This document shows, one piece after another, positions 14,201 to 25,640 of a DNA stretch of 64,000 nucleotides. The number at the start of each line of letters is the position of its first letter. Within the stretch, counting starts at the first letter, position 1. Both the position numbers and the translations under genes were made by a program. The notes under the pieces were generated by a model. That model searched no databases. It saw nothing but the letters and a program-made list of their open reading frames with translations, and was not told the origin of the DNA. The stretch is taken from positions 1,623,645-1,687,644 of the forward strand of contig VZRR01014165.1 of the NCBI GenBank assembly GCA_013398015.1, read 5' to 3'. Origin of the DNA: Oreocharis arfaki. Taxonomy: Eukaryota > Chordata > Aves > Passeriformes > Paramythiidae.

Positions 14201-15837
14201 ATTTTTAGATCAGTCTTTAGTAAAACAGAATGCAGAACCATATTCTTTCTGAATTTGTTTTCCTGAGGAGTTCCTTATTTCCTGACAAGGCCATGTAGAG
14301 GAGAAAGCAAAAAGCAAGAAAGCAAACCAGTAAGAAAGAAAACAAGAAAGAGAAAACAAGAAAACATGAATACAGATAAGCAAAGAATTACTTGCTCATG
14401 TCCCCAGAAACTTATTCTCAAAGGAATAAAAATTTTAAAGCTTGAATTCCACAAAACTTTGTGACTTTAACTTCGCTTTATTTTTTCATGTCAAGAATGA
14501 TATGTCCACAGCTTATATAAAATAGCCACAATATTTACTAATTCTATTGTAGAACATTTAATTAATGATCAAAAATATCTGTTTCAAAATATTCTTTGGA
14601 GCTTTTCTACTTGAAAAGAAATGGAAAGTTAGATGAAGAAAATAAAAATAATTCGAATAAAACAATAGAAGAAAATATAGTGAAATTCCTGGAAACAATC
14701 CTTTTTTAACATTTAATATATGTGGTTTATTTTAAAGAGTTCTTTCTTCTAAAGCTATTACATTATGCATTTAAAGTCTAGTGTACCTGAAAAGTGTATT
14801 TTTTAACATTCTAATGTACAACTTTTGTTACTGTTAGCATTTGTAACTTTACTTTCTGCTTACATGACTGACTTGAATACTTCATTTCCTGCTTTTTTTT
14901 TCCTATTTTCAAAATATTTCATTAAGATAGTTTGGCAAGTAATTGGCAATCTTCCTCTTCTCAAAGCCACTATAAACTTCTTTTGTTGTTACTATTGCTT
15001 TATTCTAATCATGCTTGATTTCATTTATTTTCCCGGGAAAGAAATATTTTGCTGCATTCAGAATAGGCATTAAGACAGACAGATGTGGTTAGCAGCATAC
15101 CATAGAAATTATAAGGTTATTTTTTAACAAAAAAAACTTAACTCCCTAAATCAGAAGCTTTTTTCCTACTTCTTCATGCTCCTATGCTGCCGAATTCTGC
15201 TTTGTCTCAGTTGTCATAAACACCATTTGAGAATTCAGCCAGTTTCTAGGGTGGAAACCAGACTGCTATGTCTCCTTTAGTTCATGCCGTGTTAGAGGCC
15301 CTCTGAATAGGTGCTTATGTGTGGCTGTTACCTTGAGCTTCAAAAACGATGAGGCAGAGAAAGGACAGTAGAAGTGAATTAGTTTCTCTGTTCTGTTCTG
15401 ACATTTTAGGTGTATATCAGCATCAGAAGTTACAGATTACGCCAGCAAAAGTCATCATCAAGGACTGAGCATAGCCCGTGGGTACACCACCAGTCAAAAG
15501 TATAAACTCCTACGTGTGCTAAAATAGTCACGGTTCTGACTATTAGTTCTCACATTCAGACTTCCTTATTTGTTTTACTTACCTTTCACTGTCATCTTTT
15601 GTGTGTAAAGTGCAGTGTGATCTGAAAGTTACGGCTTATTGCCACACTTAAATTTTGATCTACTTATTCTCATTCTAATGCATTTTATCTCGTTATATCA
15701 CGAACAGGAACACTCTGGAGTCATTACAAATAAAGATGTGTTTTCCCCACAATTTTCCAGTGATTAAGAGATAGTAGTAGATTTTCATTTCTGCATGTAA
15801 GCGTTTCTTAATTCTAAAAGGCTGGGAGAACACTGAA
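5276..15837. other. Long unique AT-rich stretch, no gene recognised
   Basis: Over 10 kb with no coding region or named repeat. Open frames are all below about 85 codons and lack motifs. Small-scale structure includes a SOX/POU-like motif cluster at 8474-8504, a 28-bp tandem duplication at 12694-12749 and a purine-rich GAAA-type low-complexity run near 14298-14367. A TATA-like catatataagg at about 8645 has no supporting downstream gene. Confidence 0.5.
12694..12749. repeat. 28-bp direct tandem duplication
   Basis: Two adjacent 28-bp units (12694-12721 and 12722-12749), both beginning aagctaat and sharing ttttgaaaatatttta, differ at one internal base and in the last two or three bases. The unit contains the palindromic core aaaatatttt. 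It looks like a simple local duplication in AT-rich DNA. Confidence 0.75.
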
Positions 15838-15893
15838 TTTTATGATCCTTAGAGGTCCCTTCTGTCCCTAACCATTCTGAGGTTCTGTAATTC
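15838..15893 (+). mobile_element. CR1 3'-terminal scrap
   Basis: The plus strand reads atgatccttagaggtccctt, then ctaaccattctgaggttctg. This matches the sense 3' end of CR1 (gatgatccttagaggtccc, ccaacc, then attctatgattctgt). Only about 55 bp is recognisable. Upstream sequence may belong to the same copy but is too diverged to claim. An 87-codon open frame crosses it antisense and is not considered a gene. Confidence 0.55.
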
Positions 15894-16992
15894 CTTCTCA
15901 TAGAAATACTCTGCTTTTTGGGTCATAGTATTTCCCCTAATCCTTGGGCTCACTATATTTCCTAATTCCACAGCGGAACACTCTGCAGAAAGTGCTACAG
16001 GGTCAATTTGTATATCATCAAGCATTCCTTTTTTTAGAGAGGCTAGATGTGACCCAGAGACAACATGAATATCAGATAGACTGTAAAACTTGAGCCATGT
16101 AAATGGTGACATTTATGGTTATGTTTAATGTATTTCATGAGGCAGAAACACTAAGCTCATCTCTGTATCTCAGCATTTTTCTGTTTACATAGATTCTAAA
16201 GTGAAACCTGCCATCAAATATTCAAAAAATAAATCTTTCTTGAAAAGATAGCAAATTACTCTTATCTGGAATGATCAAAGCTGGATATATTTGCATGCTT
16301 TCTCTGCTGAAATTATTTATTCAATAAAATCCACAAACTCATAACCAAGGGCTCTCATACTTAAATTCTCTTCATTAAGCTTTGCATTTTATGGCCTAAA
16401 AATGTTTTCAGCTGAATTTGTATAAAACAACTGCACATATGTGACTAGTAAAAACAACAAAAACCAAAACATTGCCTGTGGTGATCAGCAAATAGTTATT
16501 CAAGGCTTGTCTTCTGCTAGAAAAAGACATTCTTTAATGTAATTTAATATCGTATTTCATCAAAGTTTAAGAAATTCAAAAATACATTGTTTTTAACTTT
16601 GCATTTTTCTCTCAACCTGAATAAACCTTGATTTTTCTCGCACTCCCTTTATTGCCTACTGCCTTGCCACATTACTTTTGTTTTTTTGCATAGTTCCTCC
16701 AGGTTCTACCTTCCTTATTTTGTCCTCGGACTGTTAACTTCAGACTCTTCTCAAACCATATCCCTTTGTCAAACAGGTATCCTAACTAACTGCTTCAGCC
16801 TTACACTTCATGCTTTTTCTCTCATCTGAGAGAAAACCTGACACAGTAGTAGTCAACAATATTCTGCCAGTGACTCAGTTCTTGCTCTCTATGAGAACAT
16901 GCTCCAGGACTGTGTCATTGAATTAAACAAGAAAGGTTACTTTCACATGTAACAATCTTGGGGGTTTAACCAAATCGTTAATAGTTAGATTA
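15894..16992. other. Unique AT-rich sequence, no gene recognised
   Basis: Nothing recognisable beyond scattered pyrimidine-rich and A-rich stretches. There are no gene-like open frames. Confidence 0.5.
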
Positions 16993-17866
16993 GAAACATA
17001 GAATCATTAAGGTTGGAAAATACCTCCAAGATCATCAAGTCAAACCTTTGGCTGAATACCACCTTGTCATCTAGATCACAGCACAAAGACAAGACTAAGC
17101 ATTGAGCATAGCACTTCCAATCATTTTTTGAACATTTCCAGACAACTCAATAATCTCCCTGGGCAACTTTTTCCAGTGCTTAATCACTCTTTCAGTGAAT
17201 TTTTTTTTCTAATATCTAATCTTGTCTTTCCCTGGTGTACCTTGAGGCCGTTTCCTCTTTCACTTGTTATCTTAGAGAAGAGGCTGACTCTCACCTTGCT
17301 ACAAACTCCTTTCAGGTAGTTGTAGAGAGCAATAAGGTCACCTCTGAGTGTCCTCATCTCCAGGCTCAACAACCCCTTCCCCAGGCACTCCTTGTAAGGC
17401 TTGTGCTGCAGACCCTTGACCAGCTTTGTTGCCCTTCTCTGGACCTGCTCCAACACCTCTCACTTTTAGTGAGAGGCCCAGAACTTAAGACAGGACTTGA
17501 GGTGTGGCTTCACCAGTGCCAAGTACAGCAGGGCAATCATATTCCTAGTCCTGCTGGATGCACTGTTGCTGATACAGTCCAGGATGCCATTGGTCTTCTT
17601 GCCCACCTGGCTCATTTTCCACCAAGGTTAACCAGAACCATCAGGTCCTGTTCTGCCAGGCAGGGTTCCAGCCACTCTTGCGCAAGTCTGTAGCCCCGCA
17701 CGGGATTGTTGTGACTCAAGTTTAGGACCCAGCTGTTCGCTCTTATTGAACTTGATACTTGTTGGCCTTGGCCCATCAATCCAGTGTCCAGATCCCTCTG
17801 CAGAACCTTCCTACTCTCCAGCAGACCAACACTGTCACCCAGCTCTGTGTTGTCTGCAAAATAACT
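16993..17866 (-). mobile_element. CR1 LINE, 5'-truncated, C-terminal ORF2 plus 3' UTR
   Basis: This is a 5'-truncated CR1 retrotransposon inserted on the minus strand. Its 3' end is at the left (plus strand aacatagaatcattaaggtt). Reading minus-strand, the 17456-17184 frame shows the typical CR1 ORF2 C-terminal segment, including VQRRATKLVKGLQ followed by LSLEMRTLRGDLIALYNYLK. Further upstream (17866-17460) is the RT thumb/connection region in disrupted frames. Stop codons and frameshifts make it inactive. Part of the 3' region after the coding stop is short compared with a full CR1 tail. The family is confident, the subfamily is not. Confidence 0.93.
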
Positions 17867-18798
17867 TCATACAGTATAAGTAAACTTCATACAGTTGACC
17901 ATTAAAAGATTTTGAGTCAAAATATAATCAGGAAGTACCTCGTCTCTTCTCTGCACCCACGGATCTGTTTCTATGCGTGTAATCACCAAGCATAAATTTA
18001 CATTTGTGAGTTTGTGATTGCAATGCCCCATATTTCACAGTTGTGTTGTTATGGTGACTGAATTAAAAACTGAAAATTAAATGGGGACAAGGAGAGTCAA
18101 GTAAGTATCTTAAATTTAAATCTAAAAAAATTAAAAGCAGATTCTTTTCTCCAGATGAATCAGATAAAGACATAGGGCTAACATATGGGAATGGCAAGAA
18201 AAAGACAGAAACAAATAGGATGAACAAAAGTGTGGACAAAAGAAATGCTGATTCAGGAAGGAAAACGTTTCGAAAAACATTTCAGAAAACTAGGTGGGCA
18301 GCTTAGGCTAGCCCCTACGGCAAAACTAATTTGCCTGAGTGATACTTGTACAGCAGAAAATGCAACCTGACATTGACCTTGTCAGTGTTGCAGTCACAAT
18401 GTTTTCACAAGGAAAAAAAATCTTTGAAATATGGATTTCAATAGAATGAAAACACATGGTATCCTTCCACACAGTGCAAATTTCTTCTTTTACTGCACAA
18501 ACCAAGCATGAGAAACAAAAGAGATTTCCATTTTTCAGTTTTTTGCTTTCTTTATAGGAGTGGAGAATCGATGAACACACTTTTATGATGTTTTTTCAAG
18601 GTTTTTGTATAGCAGAGGCTTAGTCAACATTTGTCAGTGCTAAGTAATCTCCCACACCTATTTTTTAGTCTTGTATTGTAGGGACACAAATTTTTGCCTT
18701 TTCTTATTGCTGCACTACAATCACGGAATAATTTTAAAACAAATAGAAAAAAAACCCAATAATGACATCAACAAAACAAACAAACAAAAAACTTTAAC
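17867..18798. other. Unique sequence with CAAA-rich low complexity at the right end
   Basis: No gene recognised. From about 18740 to 18815 the plus strand is rich in aaac/caaa units (acaaaacaaacaaacaaaa and similar), which may have caused slippage or mis-joining at the duplication that follows. Confidence 0.5.
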
Positions 18799-19140
18799 GA
18801 ACAAACAAACGAAATAACAATAATGAGGATAAAGTTGCAGTACTCTGACAGCACTATCACTGTGGTGAAACAGACTGCAAAGCCGAACATTATTCCTGCA
18901 CACGACACTGAAAAAGATAAGCATCCTCCTCACAGACGAGTTTGAGATAGCACAAGTCCTGTTCAACTGCAGTCACTTTGTTCTTCCTGTCTTTGCTTCT
19001 TCATCACAAACCTTTTCAAAATTTCACATTATGAGGATACGTATTTCAGACCAAGATGTTGCGGTGCCCTCCCCGTAAACTGGGCACGGCCACCTTCTCC
19101 CCTCCCACCTCGTGTTTTTCACTCCCACGATCCCTCCCAT
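18799..19140 (+). repeat. Left copy of a 342/369-bp duplication joined by a single n
   Basis: This block repeats at 19142-19510. The two copies begin gaacaaacaaacgaaa and end gatccctcccat. They differ by six substitutions and by one 27-bp indel (present only in the right copy, about 19168-19194). The left copy stops abruptly at an n inside the first 84 bp of the LTR that starts at 19427 in the right copy. It even carries its own ccaagaTG junction at 19051-19058. The most likely cause is two allelic or overlapping contig ends placed in tandem, not a biological duplication. Confidence 0.9.
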
Positions 19141-19141
19141 N
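19141..19141. other. Single-base n, probable contig join
   Basis: A lone n sits exactly between the two copies of the duplicated block. A one-base placeholder between near-identical flanks is what a scaffolder leaves when overlapping contigs are not merged. Confidence 0.85.
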
Positions 19142-19510
19142 GAACAAACAAACGAAACAACAATAACAAAGTCCCCAGAATCCTCAAGAATCTTGAGGAT
19201 AAAGTTGCAGTACTCTGACAGCACTATCACTGTGGTGAAACAGGCTGCAAAGCCAAACATTATTCCTGCACATGACACTGAAAAAGATAAGCATCCTCCT
19301 CACAGACGAGTTTGAGATAGCACAAGTCCTGTTCAACTGCAGTCACTTTGTTCTTCCTGTCTTTGCTTCTTCATCACAAACCTTTTCAAAATTTCACATT
19401 ATGAGGATACGTATTTCAGACCAAGATGTTGCGGTGCCCTCCCCGTAAACTGGGCACGGCCACCTTCTCCCGTCCCTCCTCGTGTTTTTCACTCCCACGA
19501 TCCCTCCCAT
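19142..19510 (+). repeat. Right copy of the n-joined duplication
   Basis: This is the counterpart of 18799-19140, with an extra 27 bp (starting caaagtccccag) just after the CAAA-rich head. Unlike the left copy it continues seamlessly into the remainder of the solo LTR, so it is probably the intact version of the locus. On the minus strand it holds a short hydrophobic open frame (about 19278-19150) that I do not consider a gene. Confidence 0.9.
19421..19426. repeat. Target-site duplication, left (ccaaga)
   Basis: The six bases ccaaga directly precede the TG that opens the LTR, and the same six follow the CA that closes it (19842-19847). A 6-bp duplication is usual for alpha- and betaretrovirus-type integrases. 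Confidence 0.8.
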
Positions 19511-19841
19511 TGGCTCTGTACCTGCACCCCGCCAAATTCAAACCCCTTGTCCCTGCACCATTGGGTGTTCTGTATCTTCCCCCGCCCACTCACAGGGGTG
19601 TAACTGTGGGTGTGAAACACATTGTCTCGCTTCTCCTGGCACGACCCCGGTGCCATAATAAACCCTGCCCCATCTGGAGAAGCCCCTCCGCCTCGTCTCT
19701 CCTTCCTCAGCGCGCCTGTACCATCGGTGGGTTGGGCGAACCCCTGCTGGAACTTCGCCAGCCTCCCCGCGCCTCCAAGCAGTCCGGTCATCTCCCTGGA
19801 CCGGGGGGGTGCTCGGCACTGTAGCCGGCAGTGCTGCGGCA
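19427..19841 (+). mobile_element. Solo LTR of an endogenous retrovirus, 415 bp
   Basis: The element begins TGTTGCGGTG and ends GCTGCGGCA, giving the TG...CA ends of a retroviral LTR, and is flanked by identical ccaaga hexamers. Base composition jumps to GC-rich relative to the surroundings. An inverted CCAAT box (attgg, 19509-19513) and a polyadenylation signal aataaa (19657-19662) are in the order expected for U3 then R, which sets the plus orientation. A pyrimidine-rich U5 with ctctccttcctcag follows. No primer-binding site, coding sequence or second LTR of this type is present nearby, so it is a solo LTR left by recombination between the two ends of a provirus. The family name is not known; the 6-bp duplication favours a beta/alpha-type (ERVK-like) origin. 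Open frames inside it on both strands reflect GC-richness, not genes. Confidence 0.82.
19657..19662 (+). promoter_or_regulatory. LTR polyadenylation signal aataaa
   Basis: This canonical hexamer in the context ccataataaaccctg lies about 230 bp into the solo LTR, the normal place for the retroviral R-region poly(A) signal. Confidence 0.7.
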
Positions 19842-19847
19842 CCAAGA
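19842..19847. repeat. Target-site duplication, right (ccaaga)
   Basis: It is identical to the hexamer at 19421-19426. The perfect match implies a fairly recent insertion or little decay since. Confidence 0.8.
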
Positions 19848-20187
19848 CACTCAGAGCGTGGCTCCTTGTGTAAGCTCTTCAGGGAATTTACAAATACACC
19901 AAGGGCAGATTTTCTCCCATTGCTCACACATCCATGCTTTGAGGGTCAAGGAGAAGAATTGTAAATGCAAAATAGCTCAAGAGACCTGTCTTTGTACTGC
20001 AGATTGGATGGCATTGTTGCTAGATATTTGATATGACAAGTCAGTTCCTTGTATCCATATCAGCATGTAGGGTTGAAAGAGAGAAACAAAATAATGTTTT
20101 TCTGCATGGTTATGCCTAGAAGAATAATTATTCTTCTGATTTCTTTTATACTGGTCTACAAAACTGATAGTCACATCTCTTTCACAC

Positions 20188-21276
20188 TGTTAGGCACTGT
20201 GTTTGTGTTGCAAGGTTTTGGCTGGGGGGAATGCAGGGTTGTTTCTTGGAAAAGTTGTCAGAAGATTCCTCAGCATCTGACAGAGCCAATGCCATCCAGC
20301 TTCCAGGACTGGCTGCTGGCCAGGACTGAGCCCATCTGTGACGGTGGCAGCACCCCTACAATAATAGAGTAAAAAAAACAGATGTAAAGAAATTAAGAAA
20401 AAAGAACAGCCTGAAGAGAGTGAGAATATGTGAAAGAAACAACCCTGCAGACACCAAGGTTAGTGAAAGAGGAGGGAGAGGTGTTTCAGGTGCCAGATGA
20501 GAGATTCCCCTGCTGTGGAGAAGACCACGGTGAAACAGACTGTCCCTCTGCAGCCCATGGAGGTTCATGGGGGAGCAGATATCCATCTGCAGGCCGTGGG
20601 GGATCCCACATAAGAGATGGATGGATGGATGGATGCTTGAAGCAGGCTGTGGCCCGATGGGAAGCCTACACTGGAGAAGATTTCTGGCAGGACCTGTGGC
20701 CCTGCAAAGAGAGGAGCAAGCCCTGGATCAGGTTTCCTGGAAGGTCCTTTAGAAGGACCCATGGTGGAGCAGATCATGAAGAAGGGAAGGACTCAGGTTG
20801 GAGAACTTCAGAGAGAACTATCTCCTATGGGAGGCACTCAGCACTGGAGTGGGGAAAGGATGTGAGGAGTCCTCGCCCCAAGGAGTAAAGAGCGGCAGAG
20901 ACTGATGATGAAATGACTGATGCCTGCAGCTGTGATGAACAGACTGCAACCTCCATTTCCCTTCCCACAGTACCACTGGGGCAGAGCAGATAGAGAAATT
21001 GGGAGTGAAGCTGAACCTGAGAAGGAAGGTTTGGGGGAAGGTGTTCTAAAATTTACTTGTTGTTTTTCATTACTCTGATTTTGATTGGTGGTAAAATTAA
21101 ACTAATTTCCCCAAGACAAGTGTGTTTTGGCTGTGACGGTAATCAGTGAGGGATCTCTCCTCATCTTTAGCTCATGAGCCTTTTGTAACGATTTTTGTCC
21201 CCTCTCCAGCTGAGGAGGGGAGTCACACAGTGACTTTGATGAGCACCTGATACCCAGCCAGGGTCAACCTAGCACA
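20188..21276 (+). mobile_element. Solo-type LTR of a second ERV family, about 1.09 kb
   Basis: The left end has tgtttgtgttgcaaggtttt and the right end has gccagggtcaacctagcaca, both recognisable as the ends of a high-copy avian ERV LTR. Between them lie degenerate tandem units of the ctgcagcccatgg / ggagcaga type (about 20540-20850), then agaaattgggagtgaagctg, a ggtaaaattaaactaatttc block where the family normally carries its poly(A) signal, and ctccagctgaggaggggagt. The same family appears on the minus strand at 63412-64000. The exact left boundary is uncertain by about 10 bp and I could not find a clean target duplication. No internal retroviral coding region adjoins it. Open frames of 152 and 76 codons inside it are side effects of the repeat units. 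The family label (ERVL- or ERVK-type) is not settled. Confidence 0.78.
20617..20635 (+). repeat. Short (ATGG)n run inside the LTR
   Basis: Nearly five atgg units lie within one of the LTR tandem blocks. The ancestral block usually has a single ggtggatg there, so this is a small microsatellite born inside the element. Confidence 0.8.
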
Positions 21277-24200
21277 CTGTGTTTCGATATGTTTAGGGTA
21301 AACGAGCAGAAAAATCACTCTGAAAGCCCTTAACCAGTATTCCTTATAGAAATGAAATGTAAATCTCCCCATATTTACGTAAAATTCTATGCTTCCCCCT
21401 GAGCTCCTTTAAGCTGGTCACCTAGGGTTATATACTGATTCATATTTAAAGCTTTGTTTACAGCAGAACGCAAACACAACGTAAGATACCAACAGACTTT
21501 CTGTGGAAAGAATTATTTGTCCTCATCTCAGATTAAATAGTAGATGTTGATCACCAAAGGTACAGCAATTCTTACTTTTAGCTTTAAGGGAGTTGATTTG
21601 ACCCAATTTTATTTAGTTACTTACTAAACTATCCACGTCATTTACCTGTTTAAAGAGCTTGTTTCCTTGGGTAAAATTCCACTGGCCTAATTTTGCAACT
21701 AAAAAAGCTTAAGACTTTCAAAAGGTGACTTGCATCATCCTATAATAGTTATTTAAAATAGAACACCTAAATCACACCTCAGTCATGATTATTTTTCTTC
21801 ATTGACTTTAAGAGGACATTTGATGTCTTAGTGACACTTTAATGTCTAACTTTTAGACTTCTGAAACTAGGTAAGATGAGTAGCATGTACAGTATAAAAC
21901 CAATGCATTTTGCAATGAAGGAACACCAAATATGTGTGTTATCAATCAAATCGAAGCCCAAATTGCAATAGCATAGGTGATATTTCCACAAGTGTCATGG
22001 TTCTCAGTATCCACTTTTAAGTTCTGTCTTTGATTATTACTCTCTACTTCTACCCAATGGTAGGCATCTTGTTCATTTGACTATCTCCTCTGAACTAGCA
22101 TCTTCCTCTTTCCCTGCCTTCCCTACATCTTCAACCATCACTTTGCTGAACATCTATGAGCTGCTTTTTATCCTCATACAATTTCCATGACCTCTCTGTG
22201 AGTCTATAGGTCCTCTAACTTCACCAAACTCCTTGTTTTTTCACCTTTCCCCAGGGTCCCTCTTTACTTCTTTTCACTTAATTTGTCTCTCTGAGCCATA
22301 AGTCTCAAGTGGAGAGCAAGACAGGTAACTTGAGAGACGTCTTCTTTATTTTTGCAAGTGCATTGTTGTAGGGGGTAGCTTCAGGCACTGCATGAAATAA
22401 GCTCCCCTGTGGGAGATGGGAAAAAGAAGCACCTACCATTACATTTGAGCCTTCAAACAACTACGTGGTGCTGCAAGCTTGAGCAAATTCTACAGTAATT
22501 TAAATAGTGTCTTTGTCTGGGACTTCACTTGAACAACTCTGTCCAAGAATAGGAGCACCCAAGAGGACATTTTGCTTGAGCTTACAGATTTCTATCTCAG
22601 CGAGTAATGTCACTCTTCATCGAAACGCTATGCACAAGTTTCAATTTTACTACACGTGACATGAAAACACGTTAACAACAACCCAAACCTGCATCAAATT
22701 TTTATGGTTTAAGTAGTATTGAAAGGTACCTCTTTTTTTTTTTTAACCTGCCATCTTGCAAAGCAACATATATGCAAAGCAGAAAGTTTCTGCTGAAGAG
22801 CAAACCGCATGAAAAAGTCCACTGTTTTTGCTGCAGCTTTTGTCTTGCATATGCCAAAAAAATTTCTCTGACACTTGAAAAATAATTCAACTGCTGATAA
22901 CTACCAGATTATGGAGGAAGAATGAGTCCCCAAAACCCACAAAAGTGACAATATTTGAATTCAAATATCAGATAGTTTTGTACTGGATAAAAAAGATACG
23001 CCAGTCACAATATTTAGGAAATATGATGCTCTGATGAGAGAGGAAATAGACTAATTTTATTGCCTTAATGGCCGATGTCAGTAGTGTGAAATCTGGCATT
23101 TGATCATTTAGAAATTCAACTAACATAAACCCAATATTTTCACTGTTAATATGACTTCTTTTTCACACAGAACTTCCCCCTAAAATGAAAAAAATGACCA
23201 AAAAAACCCCCAGAAACGTAAAAAACCTACACATCATTAACTTATTTTTCAATTTTGAAAGGTATTTTCCTTACATGCTTTTGAAGAAGGAATATTTGTT
23301 AAGTCTACTTCTAGAACAGTGATATAAAAATGCATATTTCATTTTTTTAATAACACACTCTTTTGTTTCTATTTATATACATGAAACTTTGGATTTCTCT
23401 TCTGTTTCTACATCTTCTACTGCATCCATGTCTTATCCTGTCTGTATTAAATTACTTCTTCCTTTCACCATTTTCCAGCCTAAATTCTTACTTATTACAA
23501 TGGGTTTATCCGTGGGTTTTTCAAAACATTCCTTTCTCCTTTTGATCTGAGGACAGTGACAATTTCTCTAGCTCTTTCTATTGCTATTGAGCATATGGGT
23601 TACATCCATGAATTTCTATATTTTTAAAAGCTCATTATGCTGAAAGGCTTTCATTCTGTCTTTGAATTCAACCATGCCATTGACCATACTGATAGGCAGA
23701 TATTTATAAAGCACTAATTCTGAAACTGGAAATAAGAAAACAATTTATAGTTACATTTTAAAGAATCATGTTTTATCCCGGTGTTTTTCTTCAATCTCAG
23801 ATGATTTCAGATCATGTTTGAGAAAATTGCATTTCTTGTTATATTCTTAGACAATTTAATTTAATAGCTACATCTCTACACACTTGGTTTAGCTAAATTA
23901 CACCTTAAGCCCAGAATAAAATTTGAAGGCTTAAATATATGAATTCTAAACCACTCAAGAAATTTTTAAAAAAAAAAAAAAAATGAAATGCCTGAGGAAA
24001 ATTAAGAAGCTTGTCATTCTTCTTCTTCCTCCTTGTAAAACTAGTAAATTTTTTAAGTTAATGGTAGTTCTCAGCCCCATAAAGTCTAGTTGCCAATCAC
24101 AGAAGCAAAATAGTTGAAGGGCTTTCTTTATAGAATCTAACATTATTCTTGAAACTCTCCAATGATCCTTGTTAACTTGTTTTACTTTTAAGATACTTTT

Positions 24201-25410
24201 CCACTTTTCATTCTCTTTGGATTTAGCTCTGGGTTTGAATTTCATCTTAGCAAAGCAAACTAATTTCAGAGCAACTCTAGAATTCAAAAGGAAACAGAGA
24301 AGAAGAGCTTTTGTTCTGTTGTTTGTTTTTTTTTTCCTGTTAATCATAATTGTATTTTAAATTATAAGTTATTATTTTGGTGCTTTTTTACCTACACTGG
24401 TATTCCCCATGATGAAAGCAGAATGTCAGTTATTCAGAGTGATCATCTGGACCGACATGTCAAAAATATATTTTTATGAAAAATCACTTATCGTAAAAAC
24501 AGAGGCAGATTTTAAAATCAGACTTCCAACATTATCCTTCCTGCTGCCCTTGTTTCTAAATATTTTTCCAAGTGTTTTTACAATTCATTTTAAATCATTC
24601 AATGATTTAAGTTCTTTCACTGAAATTTCAGATGCCGTAATAGCTATCTGCATCTATAAGCTGTCCCAAATTTGTTTCCTTTGTTCATATGCAGTCTCAT
24701 ACTTTATAGGTTAAATCTGTAACTATTGCTATATTCAGAAGAGAAGACAGGCATAGAAAGAGTTTGATTCCCCCCATCTGTAATTCTTTCCTTTATCTTC
24801 TTAGCCTCATGTTTTGATAAACTTCAGTATTCAGACAAAAGGGCTGTTAAATATCTGCTTCATATTAGTAATTTTGATTTTCTTTGTTCTTTTGTTTCTC
24901 AAAGTTCCATTGTAATTTTTCTTTTAACATATCTCTGAAGTATCTCTTTCTTCTGAGGATTATGGCAAACACTAATCCAACTTGGGTACTGAAAATGACC
25001 TAATATATCAGTTTGGAATGCTTCCAGCTGAAGAAAATCTCATTCTTCTAGTCCCTATACATTTCTTCTCAGAGCATCATCTGTCACAAAAGAGGCCTTT
25101 GATCCACCAGTTAGAGCTGCATTTTTGTTTTACTAGCTGATTTTTGCAGATAATTTAATCATTTATTCTGTTATTTGTCATCTACATTTCCCATGTAGTA
25201 TACCGCAGTTGGTAGGTATATATAAAAAGACCTAACTATCCTCTCTGCGTCAGAGTTGTGTACTTGTAACTGGTCAGATTTAATGGAAATGAGGCCTCAG
25301 TCTTGTCATAAATATATTCAAAGTAAAGGAACTTTTTAGAAGCTTAATAACAAACTAACGAACCACCCTCACAAACACACAAACAAACCACAAATTGCCT
25401 GAAGTTTTGT
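21277..25410. other. Unique AT-rich sequence, no gene recognised
   Basis: No coding region or named repeat is visible. There is a T-run at about 22732-22744, an A-run at about 23968-23983, and pyrimidine-rich sequence near 22080-22280. The 130-codon minus-strand frame at 23955-24347 is lysine/phenylalanine-rich and unrecognised; it crosses the A-run and is judged chance. Confidence 0.5.
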
Positions 25411-25640
25411 AGAATCATAGCATGAATTATAGAGTGGTTAGCGTTGGAAGGGACCTTAAAATTCCAACCCACCTGCCAGGGGTAGAGACATCTTTCAAAA
25501 GATCGGTTTCTCAAAGCCCCATTCAACACGACCTTGAACACCTCCAGAGGTGGGGCATACACAACTTCTCTGGGCAAGCTGTTCCAGCATCTCACAAACC
25601 TTATCATAAAAATGTCTTTCCTATGTCCGATCTAATTCTA
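25411..25640 (-). mobile_element. CR1 LINE 3' end
   Basis: This is a short 5'-truncated CR1 on the minus strand. The plus strand opens agaatcatagcatgaattat, then gttggaagggaccttaaaat, the antisense of the CR1 3' terminus. Reading minus-strand (25600-25450) it encodes the end of ORF2, with WNSLPREVV visible. It is one of the better preserved 3' ends in the window. Confidence 0.95.

Noticed and set aside
15849..16112. 87-codon minus-strand frame with mixed composition
   Set aside because: Its end overlaps the CR1 3' scrap antisense and no family is recognised.
19024..19278. Hydrophobic minus-strand frame that resembles a membrane segment after an acceptor-like tttttcag
   Set aside because: It spans the n of the false duplication, is disrupted in the left copy by the 27-bp deletion, and has no recognisable family.
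19426..19927. Frames of 83-132 codons on both strands near 19.4-19.9 kb
   Set aside because: They lie inside or across the GC-rich solo LTR, which is stop-poor by composition; no retroviral coding motif is present.
20430..20888. 152-codon plus-strand frame
   Set aside because: It lies wholly within the LTR tandem units and the opposite strand is open too, so it is a repeat artefact.
19427..21276. The two plus-strand LTRs as the ends of one provirus
   Set aside because: They belong to different families (415 bp versus about 1.09 kb, different ends) and only about 350 bp separates them, with no internal retroviral sequence.
23955..24347. 130-codon minus-strand frame
   Set aside because: Crosses an A-run and is Lys/Phe-rich; no domain recognised.
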